A stretch of 64,000 bases of DNA from Hydrangea macrophylla (GCA_033977485.1 CM066982.1:39224218-39288217), one strand, 5' to 3'. Shown: positions 20,516 to 32,999, counted from the first letter of the stretch. Notes: a model not told the origin generated them from the letters alone. Numbers and translations are program-made.

Positions 20516-22735
20516 AAAGACACCCCATTTTGTCGGCTATCATATTTAGGAGACCAATAGCTTGGTGGTTCACAGTGATCGAAAAAGACTCAAAAGGACT
20601 CCTGGAAGTTAGTTCTATTTCTCAAAATGCTCAGAATGACCAAAATGCCCCTGAAAACCCGAAAACTACCAGATTTGGACCAAAAGTTCTGGAAACATGC
20701 TATGTCATAAGAAAAGTAAGAAAATGAGTTTTTAAGTAAAATCAGATGAAATCGTCAGCTCCCAGAGAACCCCGGAAGTCCCGGAAGTTCCCGGAAAGTC
20801 CCCGTTGATCGGTTTGACTTAGGTTTGACCCGTTTGACTAGGGTTTGACCGAAAACATCCGAATTCACCAAAAAATTCCAAGAATATTTTGGATCATGTG
20901 AAAAGTACCAAAACGAGTTTTAAAAGATAATCCGACAAAAACGTCAACTCTTGGGAGCTCCCAGAGGTTCCCAGAACTTTCTGAAGATCCCAGGTTTGAT
21001 CGATTTGACCTAAAAGTTGACTTCGAAACTGGAGTACCGTAACAATTTTCAAACATTTTTCATGGATACTAGAGATCAATAGCTTTCCAACGGTATATTG
21101 CACATAATTTATGGATTTAAAATGGATTTATTATGAATTTTCGAAGGTGAAAAAGGCGAGCAAATTAGCTTTTATCGTGAATACCGTAAAACTTTTCAAA
21201 GTGACCTGATTACAAAATATTTTATATAGAAAGTAGACTTCGATACCTTTCTAATGGTATATCACAAGCTCAGTTTGGAGTTCATACGCATTGTTTTGTG
21301 AATTTCGGATGAAATAGGGCCTTTTCGCGAATACCGGATCCTCTGGGGGCCTAAATATAATTTTCTGGGCATCTGAGGAACAGTGCCGCGGCGGCACTGG
21401 GCCATTACCGCGGTGGCACATGGTCAGTACCGCGGTGGCACTCAAACCTCGCAGAGTCCATTTTTGTAATTTATTTGGGGGTCCAATTTGATTAATTAAA
21501 AACCAAAACGATGTTGTTTTATGTTCACAGATGTTTGGGACCAATGAGAGCACTTTCTAAATCCAAAAACCTCCCCAAATTGGCCTATATAAACCCCCCA
21601 TTGCTCTTCATTTGGGGTGGCCAAATGCAAAACTTGAGAAAGTTTTAGAGAGAAAGAGAGATAGAGATAGGTTTAGAAGAGAGAAAGGGAGCTTCTCCCA
21701 CTGATTTTCTATAGAAAGTGAGTTCCAAACTCAAGTTCTTCCATCATCCTTCTATCTACTTCATCATCAATACACCCAACCACCATTTCTTTAAGCATTC
21801 ATGAGTTAGGGAGCTACTTCCATGTCCAAATGTCAATATCTATGAGTGAAACACCAAGCTACAAGTCCAAAATCACATTGATTATCATCTATTGATTGTT
21901 ATTTACTTGCTTGTTCATATTATGTTCATCTCTTCTTAATCTCATTTCTTTTTTTTTTCCTTTATTTACTTACTTGCTCTTCATCATCTAAATGATGACA
22001 TGAAGTTTGAGGTGAGTGAATCCTTATGGATAGTAGCTTTTGACCTCAAAAACATGTTTAATAGATGCTGATTATAACTTCAATACCTCCAAGGTATCGC
22101 AGAAGTTATGTTCAAAATAAAATTGAATCTCTCCAATAATATTGGGGGTTCTTGATGATGAGTTTGACGTTGATATTCCAAGAGGTCATAATCTCTATTT
22201 GATGTTGAAAATATACTTTCAAAATCTCTATTTCAAAAACCCCTCTCAAACACTCTCATTTTGATCTCAAGAAAGAAAACTCAAGTTTTTCCCAAAATCT
22301 TTAAAACAGTGAGTCAAAACAGTGAATGATCTGAGCTCAAAGATTTCTCTAGAACTCAATACTCAATATATGGATGCAAGACTACTTGGAAAGTCTCCTA
22401 ATCATTAGGGAACACCCATGATTTTTGGTTTGACTTGGAGATACATGGAAGGATCCCATTTTGGTCCAAACATTCTCTCCAGATATTCTGCCTTTGCTGT
22501 CACAGCAGCTTGGTTGACTTTCAACTTGCCTTACAGAAAACTTTTCTAAAAGGGGTGGTCCCAACTCATTTTTTCCTTGAACGTCAGTGTCTTAGGGAAC
22601 TTTTTGTATAAAATGGGCCCCTAGATCTTTTGTTTTCATGTTCTAAGATATTTTAACATTTCAATTGACAGTACGAACTTTGTTTCTGAGTAACCTCTAT
22701 TGTTCATATGATTTCTCTCAATCTGTAATATTTAT
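20516..22735 (+). repeat. Element 6: truncated LTR of the Element 2/9 family
   Basis: It begins AAAGACACCCCATTTTGTC, a mutated form of the family start TGTAGACACCCC, and follows the other LTRs through the W-boxes (five or six cores, 20812-21015), GC palindromes (21381-21440), a TATA box (CTATATAAA near 21582) and the segment near ATCTGTGATAG. Element 7 interrupts it at 22736; the rest should lie to the right of the window. Confidence 0.8.
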
Positions 22736-23364
22736 TGATATGTCCAGAAATATACTGTAAAAGTCCAACCGCCACGTGGTCAGCAAATGGCCCGGATAGT
22801 CCGGAATGGGAGCATAGAGCTCGCATTCCTGAGGTGTCCAGCTATTACCGTCCGGGGTACTCAATAGCTCTGGTATGAGGCGTAGTGACTCCCCAGGAGG
22901 CGCGGCTCGGATCGCGTTTCCCCACCGTTTCCTTATGCGGCCATGACTCTATCAGGGAAGAATCAATGGTTTCCTAAACCACTTAGGAAGCTCTCCTAAT
23001 ATTGTGCAAATCTATTGTAGTTAGATTCGGCTTCCTAATCTAATTAACTTACCATGTAAGGGTGGACTCTTGTATCTATAAAAGAGCTCACCTACCCTCT
23101 ATAAGGGGATCCGAAAATCAATTCTCTAAGCATACAAGCACTTACTAGAGAACTCACCACCTACACGCATACACCCGGCCGGTATTACTGGTAGTGCCGC
23201 CAATCTTTTGTTGGCTCACCAGGCCCGCCGGTGATCTGCTAGTGAGAGCGCATAGGCACAACCGTGGACGTAGGTCACCTAATTAACGGGGCCGAACCAC
23301 ATACAAATCCTTTTCTTACCTTATTTTTCGTTACATTCATTCATACCAAATTTCGGCATCATCA
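22736..23364 (+). repeat. 5' LTR of Element 7 (about 629 bp)
   Basis: It starts TGATATGTCCAG, matching the 3' LTR at 63211, and ends near CATCA at 23361-23364; the exact end cannot be fixed without the other LTR. It contains a TATA box at 23077-23084. Confidence 0.8.
23077..23084 (+). promoter_or_regulatory. TATA box of Element 7 LTR
   Basis: TATAAAAG in context TCTATAAAAGAGC, about 290 bp before the LTR end. Confidence 0.6.
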
Positions 23365-23367
23365 GTT

Positions 23368-23385
23368 TGGAGCCGTCTGTGGGAA
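23368..23385 (+). other. Primer binding site of Element 7
   Basis: TGGAGCCGTCTGTGGGAA lies a few bases after the LTR end. It resembles the TGGCGCCGTCTGTGGG sites of plant gypsy elements with one changed base. The matching tRNA was not determined. Confidence 0.6.
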
Positions 23386-23430
23386 AATCGACACAGTTTT
23401 CTCATGAACAAAAATCTTTGACTGATCAAC

Positions 23431-24548
23431 ATGCCGCCAAAGAAGGGTAAGAAAACCGCCGATTCAACCGGTCAGGAGGACCTGCAGATCGAGCCACGGG
23501 CTACCTCCATGACCACTGAACAGGTCATGGCGGCGCTGGAGCAACTCTTGGAGGGCCAGCTCCGGACACAACAACAGATAGAGGCGCTTATGGCCCAGCA
23601 CGAAAAGGTGGTCGGGGACCACGAGAAAAGCCCTTCGTCAGAGAAGCAACCTGAAAAGAGCGTTCCTGGCCAAGGGCCCGCTCGGACACGCGAAAAAGCT
23701 CGATCTGCTCTAGTGTCCCAACCAGATCGAGAATGTCATGCAGAGGGAGAACGTAGCCAGGCTACTAAGCGCTCATAAAAAGGACCTCAGTACATGCCTC
23801 GCCGAGCGCGCCAGGTGGAAGACGCTAGGATCATCATTGACCGGCGGCGAGCTGTAAGGGGAGAAGCGTCCAGATGAAAAGCCCGGGAATCGGTCGATGA
23901 TCCACCCGTCCTGAGCCAGGGAGATCTTAGACACAGGCTTTTCCGGACCCATAGCCGGGTATTATCCCCAAGGTCAACACGCTTCGAGGATGAGGCCTCG
24001 TCGTCTGACCCCACTTATCGCTCGAACACGAACAGGAGAATTGGGCATAATGACATCAAGGCCCAGGTCGAGGAGCTGCAGCAGCAGATCGAGAGGCTGA
24101 ACCGCAAGTCCGGTCATGACCTCACGAACACAAAAACGGAGTCACTCTACACCGCCCGGGTGACACAGTTTCCAATTCTGAAGAAATTCAAACCCCCGCA
24201 CCTTAGCTCATACGACGGCACGGGGAGTCCGGTGGACCACATCCGTACCTATAAGGCACAGATGGCACTGGTCACTACGACAGACGAGCTGCTGTGCCTG
24301 GCCTTCCCCAGTACTCTAAAGGGATCAGCCGCATAGTGGTTCCATGCCTTGAAGCCCCGGACGGTTGACAACTTCAAAACCCTCGACAAACTCTTCATCA
24401 GCTAGTTTGTCGGGATGCTAGACCGATCACAACCAGACACCCAGCTGCTAGCTGTCAAGCAGCAAAAGGGGGAATCTTTAAGGGAGTATGTGGATCGTTT
24501 CAACCAGCAGAGGCTCCTGATCCGCAACCTCAACGAGACGGCCGCAAT
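23431..24548 (+). pseudogene. gag, 5' part (Element 7), split by Element 8
   Basis: It starts at ATG 23431 (MPPKKGKK). An N-terminal coiled-coil-like part is followed by the retrotransposon Gag core (FKPPHLSSYDGTGSPVDHI, then LREYVDRFNQQ) that forms the particle shell. In-frame stops are TAA 23776, TGA 23875, TAG 24334 and TAG 24403; there is no frameshift. Each is one transition from CAA, CGA, CAG or TGG. The frame is cut by the 5' LTR of Element 8 at 24549 and resumes at 39146 after the duplicated GCAAT. Confidence 0.85.
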
Positions 24549-24800
24549 TGCAAAGCGGGGGTATTTGTAAAATACAACCGCGCTAAAAGAAAGAATTGCA
24601 TTAGTTTTGATCACAACTTCCCGTTTTATCTGCAATTTGAATTACAATGCTAGTTTTAGACAATATGATTAATCTATGATAAGTTGTATTGTTTTAGCTA
24701 CTAGTTGTGCAGGTGAATGCTGCTGTATAAAAGACTGAAAGATTTGATAAAAAGGAGATGCTTTGTTTCAAAGAAGGAAGATTGAAGAAGAATTGCAGAG

Positions 24801-24911
24801 TTCGAGCGATCGACATAGTTCGAGCGATCGGGGTTTCGATCGATCGACGGAAGTTCAAGCGCTCGAACATTCAACATGTTCGATCGATCGCGAAAGTTTC
24901 GATCGATCGAA
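24801..24911 (+). repeat. Six-site palindrome cluster L1 (Element 8 5' LTR)
   Basis: Six 14-bp sites based on TTCGATCGATCGAA, some with GAGC or AAGC in the left half. It lies upstream of the TATA box, in U3. Repeated at 37741-37851 in the 3' LTR. Confidence 0.95.
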
Positions 24912-24978
24912 AGTCCCTTTTATCAGATTATACGCGCATGCAGCAGTTGCGGGTTTTTAACCCTAGCTCTTAGGTTTA

Positions 24979-24986
24979 CTATATAT
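24979..24986 (+). promoter_or_regulatory. TATA box of Element 8 LTR
   Basis: CTATATAT about 70 bp downstream of palindrome cluster L1; the AGAGAGTTTTTC stretch near 25050 would be early transcribed sequence. Confidence 0.6.
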
Positions 24987-25407
24987 CTTCTTGTTGTATA
25001 CGTCCAGAGGAGACGCCCAACTTTGTTTTATCAGTTTTAGATAGAGAAGAGAGAGTTTTTCTTTGTTTTTTTTAGGTTTCATTGAAGATTAAGCATTGTG
25101 AACTAGATTTCTTTAGTTAATACAAGTTATCTTCATTCCAGGTTCTTGATCTATTGTTTATTTGTTTTCTGCACTTAGTTAATCGTAGTATACTTATTAA
25201 TCTCGAGTAGTTTTATGTTAATTAGATCGTACTCACTAGTTTTATAGTTTTAATGCAAAACTTTCAAACAAACATCGTTTCAATGAACTTTTACGTTAAA
25301 TATCAATCTGTGGTACTCCAGACAATGTCTGAGTAGTCCTAGGGTTGGGAAATCGCGATGAAATCGTGATTTCTGGCCTCTGCCATGCAATATTTTTTTT
25401 CCCTGTG

Positions 25408-25528
25408 TTCGATCGATCGAAAGTATGTCGATCGATCGAGACAGTGACTTAGTCGAGCGATCGAGGAAATATCGATCGATCGAGAGATGAAGATATTCGA
25501 TCGATCTAAAGCGCGTCGATCGATCGAG
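25408..25528 (+). repeat. Six-site palindrome cluster L2 (Element 8 5' LTR)
   Basis: Six sites, from TTCGATCGATCGAA to GTCGATCGATCGAG, about 430 bp downstream of the TATA box and so in transcribed sequence. Repeated at 38348-38468 in the 3' LTR. Confidence 0.95.
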
Positions 25529-26213
25529 GATTCTGATTCTTGAGAACACCCAAAACAGTATTCTAAGACTTTCTGTTTTAAGGATTTGTTATCAAATTGT
25601 CCCTAAATGCTCAGTTTGTCAAAACAGTCTTTAAACTTAAGGCCTTAAAGCATTTTCTTTCAATATATTTTGCAAACCACCCTCAATGCTAACACCATTG
25701 TAGGTGAGAGTCTTAACTATTGGATTAAACCGTCTTCATGTATTTCAAACTTAATTGTGATGATGTAGTCCCGGTCATGAAAGGGCTATTGATTCTATAT
25801 CTTTAGAGAAGTACAGAATACTGTAGTAGGTGTACTCCTTTGAGCTTAAATGCAATTGCATGGTAGAAGGTTAGGTCACGGTGGATTCGCGTAATCCCAA
25901 CACTTTCTTTTATTAAGAAGAACCGTTTCTTTTAGAATCTTGCTTAGTTAGTTAATCGTTAGTTAGTTAATCGTTAGTTAAGTTAATTTAGTTGTCTTTA
26001 ATTCTAGTAGTTGTTAACTGTGGAACTTTGTGTTCTACACTTCATTTTAAATATTGATTTTTGTTTTCTTTTTAGAGTCTAATCTAGGTAGTTTAATTCA
26101 ACACCTTCCCTGTGGGATCGACCTGGACTTAATCCAGTTACTACTTGCACGTCTACCTACACTTGGGTATTGCACACAAGCGCACACAGAAAAATATTCG
26201 TGTCAAGTTTTTT

Positions 26214-26230
26214 TGGCGCCGTTGCCGGGG
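26214..26230 (+). other. Primer binding site of Element 8 (tRNA-Asp)
   Basis: TGGCGCCGTTGCCGGGG is complementary to the 3' end of plant tRNA-Asp (GTC), including CCA. It lies eight bases after the LTR. Confidence 0.9.
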
Positions 26231-26345
26231 AAGACGACGAGTTAATTCTTAGATTACCTCAATCTCTCTTCATCTATTTCTCTTTTTGTTTTCTTTATTC
26301 TTTAGTTCTCTAGGTAAACCTTCACCCTAGGGACTCTCCTAGTTC

Positions 26346-29300
26346 ATGTCCGAGAATTCTATCGAAGGATTCTTTGGAAATCCATTCTACTGCTCTGACT
26401 CTGATAGTTCCATCAACCCGATTATCACTCCAACTGCATCAATGGATGATCATCAGAGTGAAAACGGTGACAATGTTGTGGTGCCAATCGATGAGGCACT
26501 CCGTCCTCTTTGCGATCTTATGCAACCAGAACATGCACCTACGCCCTCTTGCATTCAAATCCCACCACACAATGGCGAATTTCAGTTTCGCAATGGGATG
26601 ATTCAATTGCTTCCCACTTTTCATGGGATGGAAAGCGAGAAGGCGTATTTACATGTCACCGATTTCGAGGATGTTTGCAAAACATTCTCGCAAAATTGTC
26701 CTAGGGAGGTGACGCATTTAATGCTATTCCCCTTCACTTTGAAAGATAAAGCGAAGGCGTGGCTTCACTCCCAAAAGCCTAATTCAATTTTCACCTGGCA
26801 TGCGATGAGCACCGCATTTCTGAAGAAATTCTATCCTACTCGCATGACCACAGATCTTCAGCGTCAAATTAATTCCTATAAACAAAAGAGCAATGAAACC
26901 TTCACACAAGCGTGGGAGCGTTTCAAAGATTTGCTTCTCTCATGCCCACACCATGGGTTTGAGAAATGGCGAACGATCAGCTTCTTTTATCAGGGATTAA
27001 ATGGTGAAACAAAGAAGTTGGTGGAAACAATGAGCTCTGGGCCATTTCTGCGAAAAAACACTGAAGAGGCTGAGGCCCATTTCGAATGGTTAGCTGAATA
27101 CGCTCATGAATGGTCAAATTCTGACAATATCTCACGATCACAGATATCCTGTGTAGAAGAGAAAAGCTTATATCAGCTAACCAATGAAGATCGCCTCATG
27201 ACTAAGTATGCAGAGCTAGCAAAGAAGGTGGAAGAGTTAAGCATGAAAGGAGAGAGTTCTAGGCAAGTCATGCCTGAAGAACCATGTGGCACATGCAACA
27301 TGTTGGGACATACAACTCAGTATTGTCCTAATGTGCCATATTTTCAAGAGCAAGCCCCTGTAGAGATGAATGCCATGCAAGGTTTTCGAGGGGCGGGGAA
27401 TTCCAATAATACTTTTCAAAGTAATAATAGATGGAATCACCCCGGTTTTGATTGGAGAAACAATGCTGGAGCCCAAAATCAATATCAACAGCAGCCCTAC
27501 AACAATAATCAGTATCAAGGGCAAAACAATAGGCCGCCCCAGCATTACAATCAAAACAGAACTAATAATTACAATCAAGCTCAACCCTCTAATGCACCAC
27601 AAACCAATGCCTATGTGCCCCCGCACAAGAAGGTACAAGAGGAGGAGCCACTTGCTAATGCCAATCTAACGCAGCAACTCATCCAAATGATGAGTAAAAT
27701 GTCTGCCACTTTAGAGAGGATAGATGCACGGCAAGAGAGCTCAGGAGGAACATTCCCTGCCCAACCACTTCCGAACCCCAAGGGACATAACAATGGTCCT
27801 AATAATCAAGAACATGCTAAAGCTGTGACCACACTGAGAAGTGGAAAAGTCATAGAAAAAGGCATACCTCTGTCCACTCCCGAAGTGTACAAAGAAGGGG
27901 AAGTGTTGGATGAAGAAGTTGAGCTACCATCTACTCGAGAGGAGGAGCCGTCTACTAATGACGAACCAATAAAGGAAAACCTTGAAGCTCCTAGAGTAGA
28001 AGAAGAAGTTGAGCGAAGGCCGGGAAAGGAATCTGTTAAGGAAGAACCACCAAAATGCCCCTTTCCTGCACCTTATCCTCAACGGTTGAAGAAACCCAAG
28101 AATGAGACGAAGAATCAGGAGTTTTTGGAATTGTTTAAGCAAGTTAAGATTAACCTTCCACTCCTAGATGCTATCAAGCAGGTGCCGGCTTATGCAAAGT
28201 ATCTCAAAGATCTATGCACGGTCAAGAGGAGGCAAAGCGTGAAGAAACATGCTTATGTCGCGTGCCAAGCTAGCGCGATCATTCAAAACGAGTTGCCTCC
28301 AAAACTCAAAGATCCCGGTACACCTACTGTCTCATGCAGAATTGGGAATCAAAAGATAGACAACGCACTCCTTGATTTAGGAGCAAGCGTGAATCTGCTG
28401 CCATATTCAGTCTATAAACAGCTAGGGTTGGGTGAACTCAAACCCACTCGAGTTGCTTTGCAGTTGGCAGACAGATCCGTGAAGTACCCTAGAGGGGTAT
28501 TAGAGGACGTCCTGGTCCAAATAGACTCGTTTGTATTTCCGGTGGATTTTGTGATATTGGACACGGAACCTGTGTCTAATCCTGGTGCACATATCCCGGT
28601 TATCTTTGGACGGCCGTTCCTCAACACCATCGATGCCACAATCAAAATTAGAAGTGGTATCATGACAATCGTATTCGGGAACATGACATTGAATGTCAAG
28701 ATCTTTTCTAATCCCCGACCTGAAGAATACGATGATGAGGAGGAAGTCCATTATATAGACACGGTTATTGAAGATGAAGTTGATTTGGTCGACTACAAAG
28801 ATCCTTTGGAAGTTGTGATGACACAATTTGGCGATAACTATCAGCCTGAAGAATCAACTCCATTGGATGCTGACCTAAATCAGACGTGTCTTATGATGGA
28901 TACGATAGAGGAGGATAGAGCCGATTGCATGTGGGTCATGCCATATGAACAACTGCCTCCTAAAACCAAATTGGTAATGCCCTCTAGTTTCCAGTTCCCG
29001 GAGTTAGAATTGAAGGAGCTCCCAAAAGAGCTGAAATATGCATTCCTAGGAACCGGAAAAACTTATCCTGTAATTATTTCATCAGCTTTAACTCATGAAC
29101 AGGAAAGAAAGCTAGTGGATATGCTGAAAAAGCATAAGGATGCTATGGGATGGACAATTGCTGACCTCAAAGGCATAAGCCCATCCATATGCACGCATAA
29201 GATATATCTGGAGGAAGACGCCAAACCCTCAAGGCAAATGCAAAGGCGTCTGAATCCCAACATGCAAGAAGTGGTTAAGAAGGAAGTGCTTAAACTACTT

Positions 29301-31907
29301 GATGTTGGGATGATATATCCAATATCTGACAGTCCTTGGGTTAGTCCTACCCAAGTAGTTCCAAAGAAAGCGGGCATAACGGTCATTCCGAACAAAGAAG
29401 GTGAATTAGTACCGACACGTGTCCCCACTGGATGGAGAATGTGTATTGATTACAGGAAGCTAAATACTGTGACCCGAAAGGATCATTTTCCTTTGCCATT
29501 CATGGATCAAATGCTGGAACGAGTGGCGGGTCATAAGTACTACTGCTTCTTAGATGGATACAGTGGGTATAATCAAATTGAGATTGCTCCTGAAGATCAG
29601 GAGAAAACCACGTTCACGTGTCCATTCGGTACTTTCGCCTACCGACGAATGCCATTTGGCTTATGTAATGCACCGGCTACATTTCAGCGGTGCATGCTAA
29701 GCATCTTTAGTGATATGGTCGAAAACATCCTTGAAGTTTTCATGGATGACTTTTCAGTATTCGGCCATAGCTTCGAGGATTGCCTCAGCAATCTCGAACA
29801 GGTTTTAATGAGGTGTGAGGACAAACACCTAGTCTTGAATTGGGAGAAGTGTCACTTTATGGTGACCAAGGGTATAGTTCTAGGCCACATAATATCCGAT
29901 GAAGGAATCCAAGTGGATAAGGCTAAGATCGACATAATCTCAAACCTACCCGTCCCCCGTACAGTGCGAGACATTCGTTCATTTTTGGGGCATGCGGGTT
30001 TTTATCGTCGATTTATCCAGAATTTCAGTGCAATCTCTCGACCCCTTTGTCAACTTCTTGTCAAAGATGCACCTTTCGAATGGTCAGAGAGTTGCCAGAA
30101 GTCCTTCGAGGATTTAAAAGATCTCCTCACCTCCGCACCTATAATACAGGCACCCGACTGGAGTTTGCCTTTTGAATTAATGTGCGATGCTAGTGATTAC
30201 GCCATTGGCGCAGTCCTAGGCCAGAGGAAGGACAATAAGCCGCATGTGATATACTATGCCAGCCGAACCTTAAATGAAGCTCAAATGAATTACACTACTA
30301 CTGAAAAGGAGCTGCTGGCCGTAGTATTCGCTCTGGACAAGTTTAGGTCTTACCTGATAGGGTCGCCAATCGTCTGCTTTACAGATCATTCGGCCCTCAA
30401 GTATCTTTTGTCAAAGAAAGACGCTAAACAACGGCTTATCCGCTGGATACTCTTACTCCAAGAGTTTGATTTAACAATCAAGGACAAGAAAGGAGTAGAG
30501 AATGTGGTTGCGGATCATTTATCCCGGTTGACTTTTACCGATAACACTGAATCCCAATTCATTAAAGAAGAGTTCCCAGATGAACAGCTACTGGCAGTAA
30601 GTAGTCTGCCTTGGTATGCTGATGTGGTAAACTACCTGGTCACGGGTGAAACACCGACCCATTGGTCGAATCAAGATAGGAAACGGTTCCTCTCGTTTGC
30701 ACGCCATTTTTTCTTTGATGACCCATACCTTTTCAAATACTGTGCTGATCAGGTCATCAGGCGTTGCGTACCCAACGAGGATATAACCGTTATCTTAGCG
30801 TCATGCCATTCTGAGGCATGCGGTGGCCATTTTGCGTCGCAGAAGACCGCACAAAAAGTGTTGCAAAGCGGTTTTTACTGGCCCACAGTCTTCAAAGATG
30901 CTTATTCCTTTTGTAAGACATGCCAACGCTGTCAAAAGCTTGGAACCATTTCTAAAAGGAATTCTATGCCTCTAACCCCTATCATCACAATTGAAATATT
31001 TGATTGTTGGGGCATAGATTTTATGGGCCCATTTCCCAAGTCGAATAACTGTGAGTACATACTCCTTGCTGTGGAGTATGTATCGAAATGGGTAGAAGCG
31101 ATACCAACGAGACGAAATGACCACAGAACGGTCATGTCATTTCTTAGAGAACATATTCTGTCTCGTTTTGGTACTCCGAAAGCTTTACTAAGTGACCAAG
31201 GCAAGCATTTCTGCAATAGGCCCTTGGAGTCACTTCTCAAGAAATACGGAGTCCATCATAAAATCGCTCTTGCTTATCATCCACAGTCAAATGGGCAAGC
31301 AGAATTGGCTAACCGAGAAATCAAGCATATTCTCGAGAAAACGGTTAGTTCCAATCGAAAAGACTGGGCATACAAATTGACTGACGCGTTATGGGCATAC
31401 CGTACTGCCTATAAGACGAATCTTGGAATGTCCCCGTATAGACTAGTTTACGGGAAAGCTTGCCACCTTCCGGTTGAAATTGAACATAAAGCTTATTGGG
31501 CGACACGCTCATTGAACTTTGATATTCAAGAGGGAGGTCAGCTACGCAAGCTCCAACTTGCAGAGCTAGAGGAAATACGACGAGATGCGTATGACTCTGC
31601 AAAGTTGCATAAGGAAAAGTTGAAGGCTCGACACGATCGTACGATTTTTCGTAAATCATTTGAGCCAGGGCAGAAAGTGTTGCTGTATGACTCTCGCCTC
31701 CATCTTTTCCCAGGAAAACTCCGTTCCCGGTGGACAGGCCCGTTCATCGTAAAGACTGTTTTTCCACATGGGGCGGTTGAGATTGTCAATCCCAAGAACG
31801 ATGAGTGTTTCAAGGTCAATGGCCAAAGATTGAAGCCGTTCTTGGAGAATTTTCGCACTGAAGTGGAGCACATCCAGCTGGATGAGCCCACCTATTTCAC
31901 CACTTAA
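26346..31907 (+). CDS. Gag-Pol polyprotein, Element 8
   Basis: 1853 residues, uninterrupted, from the first ATG 115 bp after the primer site. In order: Gag core (about residues 95-230), a CCHC zinc knuckle [14 protein letters not shown] (about 313-326), a glutamine/asparagine-rich linker, retropepsin with [12 protein letters not shown] (about 675), reverse transcriptase with the active site FMDDFSVFG (about 1131), RNase H starting [15 protein letters not shown] (about 1275), and integrase with its HHCC region (about 1488-1530), the DDE residues in [17 protein letters not shown] and [14 protein letters not shown], and a short C-terminal domain. All active-site residues I could check are present, so the protein may be functional. 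It lacks the second RNase H of Tat elements. Gag and Pol share one frame, with no shift or stop between them. Confidence 0.97.
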   Translation: MSENSIEGFFGNPFYCSDSDSSINPIITPTASMDDHQSENGDNVVVPIDEALRPLCDLMQPEHAPTPSCIQIPPHNGEFQFRNGMIQLLPTFHGMESEKAYLHVTDFEDVCKTFSQNCPREVTHLMLFPFTLKDKAKAWLHSQKPNSIFTWHAMSTAFLKKFYPTRMTTDLQRQINSYKQKSNETFTQAWERFKDLLLSCPHHGFEKWRTISFFYQGLNGETKKLVETMSSGPFLRKNTEEAEAHFEWLAEYAHEWSNSDNISRSQISCVEEKSLYQLTNEDRLMTKYAELAKKVEELSMKGESSRQVMPEEPCGTCNMLGHTTQYCPNVPYFQEQAPVEMNAMQGFRGAGNSNNTFQSNNRWNHPGFDWRNNAGAQNQYQQQPYNNNQYQGQNNRPPQHYNQNRTNNYNQAQPSNAPQTNAYVPPHKKVQEEEPLANANLTQQLIQMMSKMSATLERIDARQESSGGTFPAQPLPNPKGHNNGPNNQEHAKAVTTLRSGKVIEKGIPLSTPEVYKEGEVLDEEVELPSTREEEPSTNDEPIKENLEAPRVEEEVERRPGKESVKEEPPKCPFPAPYPQRLKKPKNETKNQEFLELFKQVKINLPLLDAIKQVPAYAKYLKDLCTVKRRQSVKKHAYVACQASAIIQNELPPKLKDPGTPTVSCRIGNQKIDNALLDLGASVNLLPYSVYKQLGLGELKPTRVALQLADRSVKYPRGVLEDVLVQIDSFVFPVDFVILDTEPVSNPGAHIPVIFGRPFLNTIDATIKIRSGIMTIVFGNMTLNVKIFSNPRPEEYDDEEEVHYIDTVIEDEVDLVDYKDPLEVVMTQFGDNYQPEESTPLDADLNQTCLMMDTIEEDRADCMWVMPYEQLPPKTKLVMPSSFQFPELELKELPKELKYAFLGTGKTYPVIISSALTHEQERKLVDMLKKHKDAMGWTIADLKGISPSICTHKIYLEEDAKPSRQMQRRLNPNMQEVVKKEVLKLLDVGMIYPISDSPWVSPTQVVPKKAGITVIPNKEGELVPTRVPTGWRMCIDYRKLNTVTRKDHFPLPFMDQMLERVAGHKYYCFLDGYSGYNQIEIAPEDQEKTTFTCPFGTFAYRRMPFGLCNAPATFQRCMLSIFSDMVENILEVFMDDFSVFGHSFEDCLSNLEQVLMRCEDKHLVLNWEKCHFMVTKGIVLGHIISDEGIQVDKAKIDIISNLPVPRTVRDIRSFLGHAGFYRRFIQNFSAISRPLCQLLVKDAPFEWSESCQKSFEDLKDLLTSAPIIQAPDWSLPFELMCDASDYAIGAVLGQRKDNKPHVIYYASRTLNEAQMNYTTTEKELLAVVFALDKFRSYLIGSPIVCFTDHSALKYLLSKKDAKQRLIRWILLLQEFDLTIKDKKGVENVVADHLSRLTFTDNTESQFIKEEFPDEQLLAVSSLPWYADVVNYLVTGETPTHWSNQDRKRFLSFARHFFFDDPYLFKYCADQVIRRCVPNEDITVILASCHSEACGGHFASQKTAQKVLQSGFYWPTVFKDAYSFCKTCQRCQKLGTISKRNSMPLTPIITIEIFDCWGIDFMGPFPKSNNCEYILLAVEYVSKWVEAIPTRRNDHRTVMSFLREHILSRFGTPKALLSDQGKHFCNRPLESLLKKYGVHHKIALAYHPQSNGQAELANREIKHILEKTVSSNRKDWAYKLTDALWAYRTAYKTNLGMSPYRLVYGKACHLPVEIEHKAYWATRSLNFDIQEGGQLRKLQLAELEEIRRDAYDSAKLHKEKLKARHDRTIFRKSFEPGQKVLLYDSRLHLFPGKLRSRWTGPFIVKTVFPHGAVEIVNPKNDECFKVNGQRLKPFLENFRTEVEHIQLDEPTYFTT

Positions 31908-32059
31908 AAATCTCAAGTGGAATTCCAACTTGTTGTTGTATTTCTTTTCTTTCCTTGCACTTTAGTTCTTTCTTTCTTTTGTGTTTAGTTGTTTTTTCTT
32001 TCGTAATTGTGATTTAGTTCTAATCCATTATTCCTTAAACCACTCTGCTGCAGGTGAAT

Positions 32060-32836
32060 ATGCGAGGAGATGATGTCCATTCTATTGGTTCATGGGCTGA
32101 TTCCGAGTGTTGTTGTGGCACCTGGACTGAGGGTGAACCCACGCCCTGCCCCTTGCATCCTTATGATCCTGAGGTTCACACTCGAATCAATGGTTCCATC
32201 GGATATATCCCATTCGACCCTGCTCTCCTGGACATCAATCCGTTTGAAAATATGGATTTTCCTAATGAGGAGGAGTTGGATGACGAAGACGACCTGTACA
32301 TGGGGAGAATGGTGGATGATGCCCTCATGGCCCAATGGGAAAACGATGATATGTGGGAGCCATGGGAAGATCATATCCTCCAGGATGTCGTCCCAGAACG
32401 CCACAATGCCGTCTTTGTTTTCGTGGATGATTTCCTCATGCTTGAGTTGGTCCCATACCGCTATGTGCACTTGAGCTATTTGCTTTTCAGGCTTCAATGC
32501 CCCTTGCCTGCTAGTGCATTTTGGGAATCTCTGCCGATAGTGAGGTTGGAACTTGGTCATTTTTCTGTGTTTTGTTTGTTTCTGTTCCTTGTTTTTCCTT
32601 TCGTATTGTATTTCTTTTGTTCCGTTATCTTGTTGTCGTTTTGTTTATTTTATGATTTTTGTTTTTCTTTTCTTTGTCAGGATTGTCACTATGAATCTTC
32701 CGTACCCACCTATTTTCCTTCCACATCAGCTCTTTCATGGCTTATACATTCAACGGCCACAGACTCCGCCACAAGAGGAATGTCCATTGCGCAATATCAC
32801 TCCGTTATCTCTATCTCCATGCGGATCACCTCTTGA
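32060..32836 (+). CDS. ORF2a: acidic Cys/His-containing orphan protein, Element 8
   Basis: It starts at ATG 32060, just after a CTGCAG|GTGAAT junction that looks like a splice acceptor. About the first 170 residues look like protein: a cysteine cluster ECCCGTW followed by CPLHPYD, then a strongly acidic stretch (NEEELDDEDDLYMG). From about 32560 the frame runs through a thymine-rich segment that translates into a hydrophobic run and may be an intron (32538-32680, GTGAGG ... TTTGTCAG), so the true C-terminus is uncertain. I recognise no family. The thymine-rich part should not be taken as a membrane segment without RNA evidence. Confidence 0.45.
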   Translation: MRGDDVHSIGSWADSECCCGTWTEGEPTPCPLHPYDPEVHTRINGSIGYIPFDPALLDINPFENMDFPNEEELDDEDDLYMGRMVDDALMAQWENDDMWEPWEDHILQDVVPERHNAVFVFVDDFLMLELVPYRYVHLSYLLFRLQCPLPASAFWESLPIVRLELGHFSVFCLFLFLVFPFVLYFFCSVILLSFCLFYDFCFSFLCQDCHYESSVPTYFPSTSALSWLIHSTATDSATRGMSIAQYHSVISISMRITS

Positions 32837-32999
32837 TAATGCTATCACTTCCTTAGAGACTCCAGATTTGTTCGATGATGTCCTTGCTGCTTTCCGACTA
32901 TTCTGGGAAAGGGAATCATCGAGCCTGGACTCCGTTTTTGAAGATTTGGTGCGGCATGAAGCAATTGTGGAAGAGGATCTTTTCACACTCGAAGAATAG
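32691..32999 (+). CDS. ORF2b: small orphan protein, Element 8 (102 aa)
   Basis: It starts at the ATG 11 bases after a TTTGTCAG acceptor-like site and overlaps the end of the ORF2a frame in another frame. It is proline-rich at the start (MNLPYPPIFLPHQ), then carries TPLSLSPCGSPL and an acidic helical end (FWERESSSLDSVFEDLV ... EEDLFTLEE). Element 3 keeps a recognisable copy (12120-12365), which supports it as a gene. No known family. Confidence 0.55.
   Translation: MNLPYPPIFLPHQLFHGLYIQRPQTPPQEECPLRNITPLSLSPCGSPLDNAITSLETPDLFDDVLAAFRLFWERESSSLDSVFEDLVRHEAIVEEDLFTLEE

Larger units (their letters stand above)
24549..26205 (+). repeat. 5' LTR of Element 8
   Basis: 1657 bp from TGCAAAGCGGGGG to ATATTCGTGTCA. 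It carries palindrome cluster L1 (24801-24911), a TATA box at 24979-24986 and cluster L2 (25408-25528). Confidence 0.97.

Noticed and set aside
24800..25528. GATC microsatellite as explanation for the palindromes
   Set aside because: Sites are separated by unrelated spacers, number six per cluster, and keep their order in an older copy.
26374..31928. Open frames antisense to or overlapping the Element 8 gag-pol
   Set aside because: Shadows of the intact 1853-codon frame; no domains or conserved starts.
32560..32680. Transmembrane segment suggesting an envelope protein at the end of ORF2a
   Set aside because: The hydrophobic run comes from a thymine-rich stretch bounded by GT and CAG, more likely an intron.
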